Assembly: GCF_004799685.1 (NCBI RefSeq)
Contig: NZ_CP031313.1
Location: 1-64,000 of the forward strand
Length of the DNA stretch: 64,000 nucleotides
Source of the DNA: Halobellus limi
GTDB lineage: Archaea > Halobacteriota > Halobacteria > Halobacteriales > Haloferacaceae
Reading direction: 5' to 3'
Shown here: positions 50,216-58,617 of the stretch, in pieces
How positions within the stretch are numbered: the first letter of the stretch is position 1
Layout: every line of letters begins with the position of its first letter
The notes under the pieces: generated by a model
Told to the model about the DNA's origin: nothing
The model's input: only the letters and a program-made list of their open reading frames with translations
The model's database searches: none
Position numbers and translations under genes: made by a program

Positions 50216-50352
50216 CGGTTCCCGCGGTCGAATCGCAACGATCTGAACGTTACACGCCTATTTTTTACTGTCTTGGTTCGAGCCTGCGGACCGCGTCATC
50301 GGTCGTTCCAGTAACAATAATGTTTATGTATGAGAGTTTGGAATGCTTTCCT

Positions 50353-51504
50353 ATGGCAATGGAAGCTGATTCCTCATCCACAAAAGACGACATCGGTGAC
50401 TCTGTCGACGCCGGGAAGGGAACCATCCGGATGGAGAACATCCGGAAGACGTTCGACAACGGGGAGATCGTCGCCTGCGCGGACATTAACCTCGAGATCA
50501 ACCCGACCGACTTCGTTGTACTGCTGGGACCTTCCGGATGTGGCAAGACGACGACGCTCCGGTGTCTGTCGGGCCTCGACGTCCCGGATTCGGGTCACAT
50601 CTACATCGGTGACGAGGAGATGACCTACGAGAAGCCCAAAGACCGGGACTTGGCGTTTGTCTTCCAGAGCATCGCGCTGTTCCCCCATATGTCTGTTAGA
50701 AAGAACATTGCGTTCGGCCTTGACATGACCACGGATATGAGCAAGGACGAGAAGAACGAGCGAGTTCGGGAGGTTGCCGAAATGCTCGGCATCGAGTCGA
50801 TGCTCGACCGGAGCCCCGACGAGCTCTCGGGTGGCCAGCAACAACGGGTCAGCCTCGGCCGAGCGATGGTGATGGAACCGGCCGCGTTCCTGCTTGACGA
50901 ACCGTTCTCGGCACTCGATGCGAAGCTCCGCGACCAGATGCGCGTCGAGGTCAAGCAACTCCAGCGCGAACTCGAGACGGCGATGATCTTCGTCACCCAC
51001 GACCAGGAGGAGGCGATGACCCTGGGAGACAAGATCGTCGTGATGGACGACGCCCGGATCCAGCAGATCGGTTCCCCATACGAGATCTACAACGAGCCGA
51101 CCAACCAGTTCGTCGCGTCGTTCATCGGATCGCCCTCGACGAATATGCTACCTGTCGAGGTTGTCTCCACTGGCGAGGGTTACGATGTCGTTGGCGACTT
51201 CTTCCGCTTCCCGCTGTCGGACGAGCAGGTCGACCGATACCAGGGCGGCGAGCAGGGGAACGTTCAGTTGGGCGTTCGACCCGAGTATCTCCAGTTGGAC
51301 GCCGACGAAAAGCTATTCGATGCCGACGTGTCAGTCATCGAACCCCACGGCGCGCGCGACGCCGTCCACCTGACGGCCGACGACTACGACCTCACGGCGG
51401 TCACTCCCCAGGAGAAGATCCCGGGAGGTACAGAGTCCGTGTCCGTGGACTTCGAGATAGACCAAATCTGGCTGTTCGACGGGGACGGCCAACGACTGCT
51501 TTAG
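50353..51504 (+). CDS. ABC importer ATPase (MalK/UgpC-like)
   Basis: About 383 residues from ATG 50353; ATG 50320 lies inside the AT-rich promoter-like AATAATGTTTATGTAT and is less likely. Walker A LLGPSGCGKTTTLRCLSG, Q-loop FVFQSIALFPHMSV, signature ELSGGQQQRVSLGRAM, Walker B AAFLLDEPFSALDA, H-loop FVTHDQEEAMTLG, and a C-terminal TOBE region (NVQLGVRPEYLQLD). It energises a CUT1-type sugar/solute importer. Its probable partners, binding protein and two permeases, are at 58618-61940, separated by CoA-metabolism genes and an IS. Confidence 0.93.
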   Translation: MAMEADSSSTKDDIGDSVDAGKGTIRMENIRKTFDNGEIVACADINLEINPTDFVVLLGPSGCGKTTTLRCLSGLDVPDSGHIYIGDEEMTYEKPKDRDLAFVFQSIALFPHMSVRKNIAFGLDMTTDMSKDEKNERVREVAEMLGIESMLDRSPDELSGGQQQRVSLGRAMVMEPAAFLLDEPFSALDAKLRDQMRVEVKQLQRELETAMIFVTHDQEEAMTLGDKIVVMDDARIQQIGSPYEIYNEPTNQFVASFIGSPSTNMLPVEVVSTGEGYDVVGDFFRFPLSDEQVDRYQGGEQGNVQLGVRPEYLQLDADEKLFDADVSVIEPHGARDAVHLTADDYDLTAVTPQEKIPGGTESVSVDFEIDQIWLFDGDGQRLL

Positions 51505-51555
51505 ACACTCGTCGCGTGGGAATTTTTATATAACCGTTCGTCCAATCAACAGACG

Positions 51556-52317
51556 ATGCAGTACGAGCATCTCATCCAGGAGACGGACGGACACGTATCG
51601 CGTATCACTCTTGACCGGCCGGACAAGCTGAACTGCCTCGCTGAGCAGACGTGGGACGAACTCGAACACGCGCTCGAAGCGGCGGACGGGGACAAGGACG
51701 TCCGCGTCATCGTGCTCTCGGGGAATGGGAAGGCGTTCTCCTCGGGCGACGACATCAGCGATCTCGACTTCCAGGACGCCTCTGACGCACGTGATTACGC
51801 GCGGTTCGTGATGGATCGGGCTGTAGCCCTCGAACGAATCGAGACGCCGGTCTTGGCGAAGGTGGACGGTATCGCTCACGGCGGCGGCTGTGAATTGGCC
51901 GCCTCTGCGGACGTGACGATCGCAACGGAGTCCTCAACCTTCAGGCAGCCCGAAGCTTTGCTCAACGCGGCTCCCGGCATCGCGCTCGTCCGCTACGCGG
52001 AGATGATCGGGATCAGTCACGCGCGCGAACTCTGTCTGACGACGCGGAAACTCGACGCGAAGGAAGCACAGGTCGTTGGGCTGGTAAACGAGGTCGCGCC
52101 AGCCGACGAGTTCGAAGACGTCGTCGCCGAGCGCGTCGATCAGCTGACGACCATCTCGCCGACGTCCGCTCGCGTGATCAAGAACGCGTTCAACAGCCAG
52201 CTCGGGATGGAAGAGGAGGCTGTCGACTCGCTCTCGTATCTCTTCTCGATGGACGATATGGAGGAGGGAATGGAGGCGTTCTTCGGGAAGCGCGACCCCG
52301 AGTGGAAGCTTCAATGA
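51556..52317 (+). CDS. Enoyl-CoA hydratase/isomerase (crotonase) family protein
   Basis: A 253-residue crotonase. The oxyanion hole is SGNGKAFSSGDDISDLDFQD and VDGIAHGGGCELAASADV. The catalytic region SSTFRQPEALLNAAPGIALV has a Glu in the first usual position. It hydrates or isomerises an acyl-CoA. A TATA-like AATTTTTATATAACC ends ~30 bp before the ATG. It lies between the ABC ATPase and a convergent AMP-forming CoA ligase, consistent with CoA-thioester degradation of an imported acid. Confidence 0.92.
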   Translation: MQYEHLIQETDGHVSRITLDRPDKLNCLAEQTWDELEHALEAADGDKDVRVIVLSGNGKAFSSGDDISDLDFQDASDARDYARFVMDRAVALERIETPVLAKVDGIAHGGGCELAASADVTIATESSTFRQPEALLNAAPGIALVRYAEMIGISHARELCLTTRKLDAKEAQVVGLVNEVAPADEFEDVVAERVDQLTTISPTSARVIKNAFNSQLGMEEEAVDSLSYLFSMDDMEEGMEAFFGKRDPEWKLQ

Positions 52318-52362
52318 GCGCTCTCTCGAGAGCGCCGTCGACTGTCTGAATCTCGTCTCGAG

Positions 52363-53964
52363 TCAGGAATCGAGGCGTTTGGAGAGTTGTTGTTTGTCAA
52401 ACTTCTCGGTCGACGTTCGTGGGAGTGCGTCGACGAACTCATACTCGTCTGGAAGCCACCACTTCGGGAACCGCTCGCGGAGGTGTGCGTTCAAGGTTTC
52501 CGCGTCGACGGTCCGGTCGCGCTCGGTGACGACGAAGGCAAACGGGCGTTCCTGCCAGATGTCGTGGTCCACCGCTATGACGGCGGCCTCTGCGACAGCG
52601 TCGTTGCGCATAAGTTCGGACTCTAGTTCCAGCGAGGAGATCCACTCGCCTCCGCTCTTGATGATGTCCTTCTTGCGGTCGACAACGTCGACGAAGCCGC
52701 GCTTGTCCCACGTCGCGACGTCGCCGGTCCTCAGCCAGCCATCGCAGGTAAACCCGTCCGCGTCCGCGTCTGGGCGTTCGTAGTACGAATCGATGACCCA
52801 CTCGCCGCGGACCTGGAGTTCCCCGACGGTTTCTCCGTCGCGGGGCGCGGATTCTCCGTCCTCGTCGCGAACGCGCACCGAGATTCCGGGGACGGGTCGG
52901 CCCGCCTTCGCCCGAGACGCGTACAGATCGATCTCTCCGCAATCAGCTTCGAGCCCGGAGGGGGCTCTGCTGATAGTCGCGAACGGCGCCGTCTCGGTCA
53001 TTCCCCACGCCTGAATCATTTCGACGTCGAACGCGTCGTCGTACCGCCGGATGAGCGATTCGGGAACCGCGCTCCCGCCGGATTGGATCCGTTCGAGGCC
53101 GGCAATGGATTTCCCGCTTTCGTCGAGGTAAGCGGCGACGTCGAGCCATATCGTAGGCACAGCGCTGGCGATGGTCACGCCCTCGCGCTCGATGACGCTC
53201 GTGAGCGCCTCTGGCGACGTGTGTGAGTCGGCGAGGACAAGTTTGCTGCCAGCGATCGTCGCCACGTAGGGATACGCCCAGGCGTAGCCGTGAAACATTG
53301 GCACGATCGGGAAGACGACGTCTGACCCACTGACCGCGACTGTGTCCGTCTGAAGCATCATATTACACGCCCGGACGAGCATCCCGTGCGTGTGCTGGAC
53401 GCCCTTCGGAATCCCAGTGGTCCCGGACGTGTGACACAGGCCACACTCGGTCTCCGGGTCGAGGGACGGCCACTCGTACTCGGTGGGCCGTCCTTCGAGC
53501 AGTGATTCGTAGTCCGTGACAGGTTCGAGGGCGGTGTCAGGCACCTCGTCGTCGAGAACGACGAACGCCGAGACGTCCTCGAAGGCGTCGCGATGGCACT
53601 CGACGCGCTCGATGAACTGTGGATCAACGAAGAGGACGGCATCCTCGGCGTCTTCGACGACGTACTCGAAGTGTTCGTCGGGGAGCCGGTGGTTGATGGT
53701 GTGGAGGCTCCGCCCGCTCCCGGGGACGGCGAAGTACAGTTCGTAGTGCCGGTCGTGGTTCGCCGCCACCGTCCCGACCCGTTTCCCGGCCCCGATTCCA
53801 AGTTCGTCGAGAGCGTGTGCCAGCTGGCAGACGCGTTCGTACGCGTCCTGGTAGGTGTATTGGTGCCACTCGCCATCCTCTCGCTTGGTCGCTATCTCGC
53901 CGTCCGGCGCCAGCGACGTCGCTCGGAGGAGCACGTCGGAGAGCGTCCACTGCGATCTTGTCAT
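52363..53964 (-). CDS. AMP-forming acyl/aryl-CoA synthetase
   Basis: A 533-residue ANL-family ligase. The phosphate loop is HTSGTTGIPKGVQHTHGM, GMTETAPF, the hinge region GWLRTGDVATWDKRGFVDVV, DRKKDIIKSGGEWIS and the C-terminal catalytic lysine region LPRTSTEKFDKQQL. It activates a carboxylic acid with ATP and CoA. The pocket around YAWAYPYVAT does not by itself tell fatty from aromatic acids. It is minus-strand, convergent with the crotonase and divergent from the first CaiB gene. The acid could be the skeleton left after O-demethylation (inference). Confidence 0.92.
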   Translation of the reverse strand: MTRSQWTLSDVLLRATSLAPDGEIATKREDGEWHQYTYQDAYERVCQLAHALDELGIGAGKRVGTVAANHDRHYELYFAVPGSGRSLHTINHRLPDEHFEYVVEDAEDAVLFVDPQFIERVECHRDAFEDVSAFVVLDDEVPDTALEPVTDYESLLEGRPTEYEWPSLDPETECGLCHTSGTTGIPKGVQHTHGMLVRACNMMLQTDTVAVSGSDVVFPIVPMFHGYAWAYPYVATIAGSKLVLADSHTSPEALTSVIEREGVTIASAVPTIWLDVAAYLDESGKSIAGLERIQSGGSAVPESLIRRYDDAFDVEMIQAWGMTETAPFATISRAPSGLEADCGEIDLYASRAKAGRPVPGISVRVRDEDGESAPRDGETVGELQVRGEWVIDSYYERPDADADGFTCDGWLRTGDVATWDKRGFVDVVDRKKDIIKSGGEWISSLELESELMRNDAVAEAAVIAVDHDIWQERPFAFVVTERDRTVDAETLNAHLRERFPKWWLPDEYEFVDALPRTSTEKFDKQQLSKRLDS

Positions 53965-54094
53965 ACGATGATTGTAAGCCCGATAGCGACAATAATGAAG
54001 TTACTGCTCACGCCCCGGATCGGTTGTCGAGCGAAAACAGACTAAATCCCCGGAACCGATGGGTACTTATGCCGTTACTATCTGGAGATTATCT

Positions 54095-55279
54095 ATGCAA
54101 CAGATACTGGACGATATCGTCATCGCAGACTTTACGCAACTTATGCAGGGGGGCTGGGCCGCCCAGAAACTCGGCGATATGGGCGCGGACGTGATCAAGA
54201 TCGAACCGCCACACGGTGAACCGGAGCGACAGGTCGCGTTCGCCGGCGAATTCTTCGACGGCGTCGCTCCCGGCTTCCTGGCCAAGGACCGAAACAAGCG
54301 TAGCGTCGCGCTCGACCTCAAGAGCGACGAGGGTCGCCAGGCCGCCCTCGACATCATCGCCGAAGCCGACGTCCTGATGGAAAACTTTCGTCCCGACGTG
54401 ATGGAGCGACTGGAACTGAGCTACGAGGACGTTCGGGAGGTCAATGAGGATATCATATACGTATCTGCGTCCGCCTACGGCTCCTCCGGGCCGTACGTCG
54501 AACGCCCAGGGCAGGACCTGCTGTACCAAGCGATGACCGGGCTGACCGCGCTGACCGGTCGGGCGGACGATCCACCGACGCCGGGCGGCACGGTGTTCGT
54601 CGACGAACACTCCGCGACGCTGATCGCGTACTACACCGTCTCGGCACTGTTCCACAGGGAACGGACCGGAGAGGGGCAGAAGCTGGAGGCGAGCCTCCTC
54701 GATTCCGCCGTGGACTTTATGTGCCAGGAGATCACGTTCGCGCTGAACTCCGAAAACGAGCCGAAACGGGGCGAAAAGATGCACGGTCACCATATGCTCA
54801 ACCCGCCCTACGGCATCTACGAGACGGCCGACAGCTACCTGGCACTAGGGTACTCCCCGCTCCCGCTGGTCGCAGAGACGCTCGACCTTGAGGACGAACT
54901 CGATACGTACGAGTCGCAAGCAGAGTTGTACGAATACCGGGACCAAATCCACGACGTCATCGAGGCCGAGACCCGACAGTGGCAGATCGACGAACTCGTC
55001 GACCACCTCTCGGCAGCGGACATCCAGGCCGTGGAAGTCGCCAAGCCAGGGGAGGTGGCAGACGACCCACAGATCCAGCACAACGAGATGATCATCGAAG
55101 TCGAACACCCCAACGGTGGGACCTTCCAGACGACCGGATTCCCGGTAGATATGTCTGAGACCGAGGAGGCTGTCACTCAGCGCCCGCCGGAATTGGGCGA
55201 ACACACGGCCGAGGTCCTCGCAGAACTCGGGTACGACGACGACAAGATCGCCGCGATCACCGGCGTAAACGACACCTGA
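54095..55279 (+). CDS. CaiB/BaiF-family (class III) CoA-transferase, copy 1
   Basis: About 394 residues from ATG 54095 (MQQILDDIVIADFTQLMQGG). The upstream in-frame ATG 54059 adds a leader unlike the family. Class III features are AAQKLGDMGADVIKIEPPHG, FLAKDRNKRSVALDLKSDEG, GSSGPYVERPGQDLLYQAMT, where the Asp is the probable acyl-accepting residue, and FVDEHSATLIAYYTVSALFH. The C-terminal lid has QIDELVDHLSAADIQAVEVA. It transfers CoA between acids. Followed after 69 bp by a close paralogue. Two subunits or two substrates are possible. Confidence 0.92.
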   Translation: MQQILDDIVIADFTQLMQGGWAAQKLGDMGADVIKIEPPHGEPERQVAFAGEFFDGVAPGFLAKDRNKRSVALDLKSDEGRQAALDIIAEADVLMENFRPDVMERLELSYEDVREVNEDIIYVSASAYGSSGPYVERPGQDLLYQAMTGLTALTGRADDPPTPGGTVFVDEHSATLIAYYTVSALFHRERTGEGQKLEASLLDSAVDFMCQEITFALNSENEPKRGEKMHGHHMLNPPYGIYETADSYLALGYSPLPLVAETLDLEDELDTYESQAELYEYRDQIHDVIEAETRQWQIDELVDHLSAADIQAVEVAKPGEVADDPQIQHNEMIIEVEHPNGGTFQTTGFPVDMSETEEAVTQRPPELGEHTAEVLAELGYDDDKIAAITGVNDT

Positions 55280-55348
55280 CCCGCAGGCGGCGAGCCTTGA
55301 TCGGCTGACAGTGGTTTTTTTGTGTCAGTGGCGCTATCGTCTATCCGT

Positions 55349-56551
55349 ATGCGACAGCCACTAACCGGTATCACGATCGCCGACTTCACGCAGTTGATGC
55401 AGGGGGGCTGGGCCGCCCAGAAACTCGGCGATATGGGTGCGGACGTGATCAAGATCGAACCGCCACGAGGCGAACCCTCCCGTCACTATAGCGCCGCGGG
55501 GAAGTTCCACGAGGGGGTCAGCCCTTATTTTCTGACGATGAACCGAAACAAACGAAGCCTCCCTATCGACCTCAAATCCGACGAGGGACGCGAGGTCGCC
55601 CTCGACGTCATCGCTGAGGCGGACGTCCTAATGCAGAACTTCAGACCGGGTGTCATGGAGCGGCTAGGACTGAGTTACGAGGACGTCCAGCAGGTCAACG
55701 ACGACATCATTTACGTTTCGGCCTCAGGCTACGGGTCCACCGGTCCGTATTCGGACCGGCCCGGCCAGGACCTGTTGTATCAGGCAATGACTGGGCTGAC
55801 CTCGTACACGGGTCGGTCCGACGACCCGCCGACGCCGGCTGGCACCGTCGTAATCGACGAACACTCCGCGACCTCGATCGCACTCAACGTGATGTTCGCG
55901 CTCTTCCATCGCGATCGAACTGGCCAGGGGCAGAAACTCGATGCCAGCCTACTCAACTCCGCGGTGGATCTGCAGTGCCAGGAGGCGACGATCGCGCTCA
56001 ATATGGATGTCGACGTCGAGCGCGGCCGGAAGACCCACGGCCATCCGACGCTGTGGCCCCCCTACGGCGTCTATGAGGCGACTGACGGATACGTCGCGAT
56101 CGGGATGGCCGACCTGCACCACGTGGCAGACACGCTCGACGTTGACGGCCTCGAACAGTACGACTCGGAGCGAGAGCAGTTCGAACACCGCGATGAGATC
56201 CACGACGCCATCGAGGCGGCAACCAGCGAGATGCCCGCAGAACGTGTCGTCGAGGACCTCGTGGACGTCGACGTTCAGGCCGTCGAGATGTCGGGGATTG
56301 AGGACCTGCCCGACGACCCGCAGGTCCAGCACAACGAAATGCTCATCGAAGTCGAGCATCCCAACGGCGGGACCTACACCACTACCGGGTCGCCGGTCGA
56401 ACTCTCCGAGACGCCGATGGAGGTCCGACAACGCCCGCCACGGCGCGGCGAACACTCGGTGGCAGTCCTGCAAGAAATCGGATACGAGGACTCGGAGATC
56501 GACCGGCTCGTGGACGGGGGCATCGTCCTGGTAGAAGAAGACGAGGAGTGA
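55349..56551 (+). CDS. CaiB/BaiF-family CoA-transferase, copy 2
   Basis: About 400 residues from ATG 55349 (MRQPLTGITIADFTQLMQGG). It shares with copy 1 the stretches AAQKLGDMGADVIKIEPP, NRNKRSLPIDLKSDEGREVA, RPGQDLLYQAMTGLTSYTG and IDEHSATSIALNVMFALFHR. Differences fall mostly in the middle (residues 215-270) and C-terminus. A tandem duplication is evident from the two genes' order and 69-bp gap. It may form a heterodimer with copy 1, or each may use its own acid. Confidence 0.92.
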   Translation: MRQPLTGITIADFTQLMQGGWAAQKLGDMGADVIKIEPPRGEPSRHYSAAGKFHEGVSPYFLTMNRNKRSLPIDLKSDEGREVALDVIAEADVLMQNFRPGVMERLGLSYEDVQQVNDDIIYVSASGYGSTGPYSDRPGQDLLYQAMTGLTSYTGRSDDPPTPAGTVVIDEHSATSIALNVMFALFHRDRTGQGQKLDASLLNSAVDLQCQEATIALNMDVDVERGRKTHGHPTLWPPYGVYEATDGYVAIGMADLHHVADTLDVDGLEQYDSEREQFEHRDEIHDAIEAATSEMPAERVVEDLVDVDVQAVEMSGIEDLPDDPQVQHNEMLIEVEHPNGGTYTTTGSPVELSETPMEVRQRPPRRGEHSVAVLQEIGYEDSEIDRLVDGGIVLVEEDEE

Positions 56552-56555
56552 CTGC

Positions 56556-57221
56556 TCAAAACTCGCCAAACTCGTCGTAGGCGTTTATCGGCAACGTGCC
56601 GTCGCGGACGGCCTCGCGAACCTCGTTTTCGGTGTCGACGAGTTCTTCGGCCTCAAGCAAAATCTCCTCGCGAACCGCCTCGGGGACCACGACGACGCCG
56701 TCGACGTCGCCGACGACGACGTCGCCCGGTGAGACTTCGATACCGCCGACCACGGCATCGACGCCCCAGTCGAGAATCTCCCATCGAGGGACGGCGTCGG
56801 CCGGCGTGTTGTAACGGGCGAACACCGGGAAGTCCCGTTCGAGGATGTAGGCGACGTCCCGCGCGCCGCCGTCGACGACCGCACCGCGACAACCCCTCGC
56901 CTTGAGCGACGTGACGGAGAGCTCGCCGATGTGGGCCGCCCGGTCGTCATTCGTGTCGTACATCAGCACCGAGTCCTCGGGTGCGTCGCCGAACATCTCG
57001 AGGATGTTTCGGATGTTCTCCTCGTCGTCGACCGCGCGGTTGGGCCGGCCGACGACGGGATAGGCGACGCCAGCGGTCCGCATATCCTGGGTGAGTGGCG
57101 CGATGTCGGGGTGGAGGGTCTGGTCGACGATGTCGTGGTCGTCGAGGACGTCGGTCAGCGCGCCCGTGTACAGCCGTTCGTATCGCTCGCAGAGTTCCGG
57201 CGTCTCGATATCGCTTGTCAT
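56556..57221 (-). CDS. RraA-family aldolase-like protein (CHA/HMG aldolase type)
   Basis: A 221-residue RraA-fold protein. The core is TGALTDVLDDHDIVDQTLHP, GELSVTSLKARGCRGAVVDG then GARD, with the substrate-binding Arg and metal-binding Asp, and PGDVVVGDVDGVVVVPEAVR. Family members are 4-hydroxy-4-methyl-2-oxoglutarate/4-carboxy-4-hydroxy-2-oxoadipate aldolases, including those of protocatechuate and gallate meta-cleavage routes, or RNase E inhibitors in bacteria. An archaeal catabolic context favours an aldolase or decarboxylase. It converges with CaiB copy 2 (4-bp gap) and lies downstream of a broken HpcH-type aldolase. Confidence 0.87.
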   Translation of the reverse strand: MTSDIETPELCERYERLYTGALTDVLDDHDIVDQTLHPDIAPLTQDMRTAGVAYPVVGRPNRAVDDEENIRNILEMFGDAPEDSVLMYDTNDDRAAHIGELSVTSLKARGCRGAVVDGGARDVAYILERDFPVFARYNTPADAVPRWEILDWGVDAVVGGIEVSPGDVVVGDVDGVVVVPEAVREEILLEAEELVDTENEVREAVRDGTLPINAYDEFGEF

Positions 57222-57279
57222 AACGTGTCTACGGTAACAGCGCAGAACTACATAAAACAGGGTGCCGATCCCTTCTACC

Positions 57280-57860
57280 GTCGTGCTGGCCAGGCCCTCG
57301 GACAGCGCGGTCGATACTCCTCGTTACGTCAGCCAGTCGCTCGGTCAGTAGCTCCGCGTCGACTTTGACCGTCACGTACTGGACGCCGGCGTCTATTCAT
57401 CGCTGGGCCATCGACGGGCCTGTCCGCGTACGCGCCACCGCCGACGTCTCTGTCGACAGCCTTCTCACAGACTTCTCCCATCAGTTCTTCCACTCGCTCG
57501 TCACATACTTGGCTGGGAATCTCGAGCGACTGGCGCTGGCCGTAGGGCCCGGAGAAGAGTATACCGGATCTCTCGGCTTCTACGATCTCCTCGACGTTGT
57601 CGTTCCTCCGTTTCCCTTCGATGTGGACGATGACGGCCACCGTCTCGTTTTGCTGGTCAGTGTAGTCGAGATCGCTGGTGTACCCGCTGGCTCGGACGTA
57701 CGGTGGGGGGCCACGTTCGCCGATCGGATCGAACCGGGAGTCGTCGACGGCCACCTTTGCCTCCTTTCGCGAGTCTCTATCTAGAGAATCTGGACGCCGC
57801 TGGTCCCGATATCGAGGGCCCGCTGTATTTCGAGCTTCGTGTTTTTATGCATCCGGACGA
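57280..57860 (-). pseudogene. HpcH/HpaI aldolase (citrate-lyase-beta family), truncated and frameshifted
   Basis: Minus-strand pieces in order: IQRALDIGTSGVQIL with a TAG, DDSRFDPIGERGPPPYVRAS, VAVIVHIEGKRRNDNVEEIV, ILFSGPYGQRQSLEIPSQVC, and after another shift DAGVQYVTVKVDAELLTERL. This order, with GVQI, GERG, IE and the FxGPYDLS-like segment, is that of HpcH/HpaI aldolases. The 5' part stops at base 57860, exactly where the IS at 57861 begins, so the insertion removed the N-terminus. The remainder has decayed. In the intact state it would probably have been cotranscribed with the RraA-like gene. Confidence 0.7.
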
Positions 57861-58557
57861 GGCACTGTTCAGATAAGATCGAAAAGTGAGGCGGTCGTAG
57901 TTCGTTGGTGCCTATGCAAGAACCGGACCGCCGCATCGGATGTAGTGACTTTCCGGAGTTAGCGTTTGTGGGGCGAGAGGCGACACCCGAGCAGGCGATG
58001 AGGCTGGGTATCCAACTGCATTTGGCGGAAGTATCGCTATCGGATACCGTCTCAGTCCTCGCAAACGTGGGTGTCCAACGGTGTCGCTCTCCCGTTCAAA
58101 ACTGGATTCAGAAGGCCGATCGACAGCCCACAGAGGGTTACGAACCGAATTACGTCGCGGTTGATGAGACCGTAATTCGAGTGAATGACCCGCGCTACTG
58201 GCTGTTTGCGGCGGTCGACCGCGACACAAGTCGCCTGCTACACGTGCGGCTCTTCCCGACCAGAACCCAAGCGCTGACCGAGATGTTCCTCACGGAACTC
58301 CGCGAGAAACATCTCGTCGACGACGCGATCTTTCTGGTCGATGGCGCACCCTGGCTGCAGGCGGCCTGCCATCGCCACTCGCTCCGATTCCAACACGTCA
58401 CCCACGGGAATCGGAATGCCGTCGAACGCGTCTTCAAAGAACGCAAACGCCGAATTGAGCCGTTTGCAAATCACTTCAAGCACGTTGATCTGAACACAGC
58501 GGAAACGTGGCTCCAAGCGTTCGCTGTCTGCTTCAATCAGCTACTCTGAAAAATGCC
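57861..58557 (+). mobile_element. IS6-family-like element, apparently intact transposase
   Basis: About 697 bp from GGCACTGTTCAGATAAG (57861-57877) to the inverse of GGCATTTTTCAGAGTAG (ends 58557). The ends match at 13 of 17 positions. No 8-bp target duplication is visible (CCGGACGA versus TGTCAGTC), so one side may be rearranged. It separates the HpcH remnant from the ABC-binding-protein promoter. Confidence 0.75.
57914..58549 (+). CDS. IS6-family transposase
   Basis: About 211 residues from ATG 57914. The N-terminal helix-turn-helix part is HLAEVSLSDTVSVLANVGVQ. The DDE catalytic core is YVAVDETVIRVNDPRYWLFA (first Asp), DDAIFLVDGAPWLQAACHRH (second Asp) and NRNAVERVFKERKRRIEPFA (Glu). The frame is continuous and of normal length for haloarchaeal IS6-type enzymes, so it could be active. 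Related fragments are at 32886-33615 and 34996-37278. Confidence 0.9.
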   Translation: MQEPDRRIGCSDFPELAFVGREATPEQAMRLGIQLHLAEVSLSDTVSVLANVGVQRCRSPVQNWIQKADRQPTEGYEPNYVAVDETVIRVNDPRYWLFAAVDRDTSRLLHVRLFPTRTQALTEMFLTELREKHLVDDAIFLVDGAPWLQAACHRHSLRFQHVTHGNRNAVERVFKERKRRIEPFANHFKHVDLNTAETWLQAFAVCFNQLL

Positions 58558-58617
58558 TGTCAGTCAAATCCAAAAACTTTTATACATAACCGTTATTTAT
58601 GCGATTAGGCTACGGCT

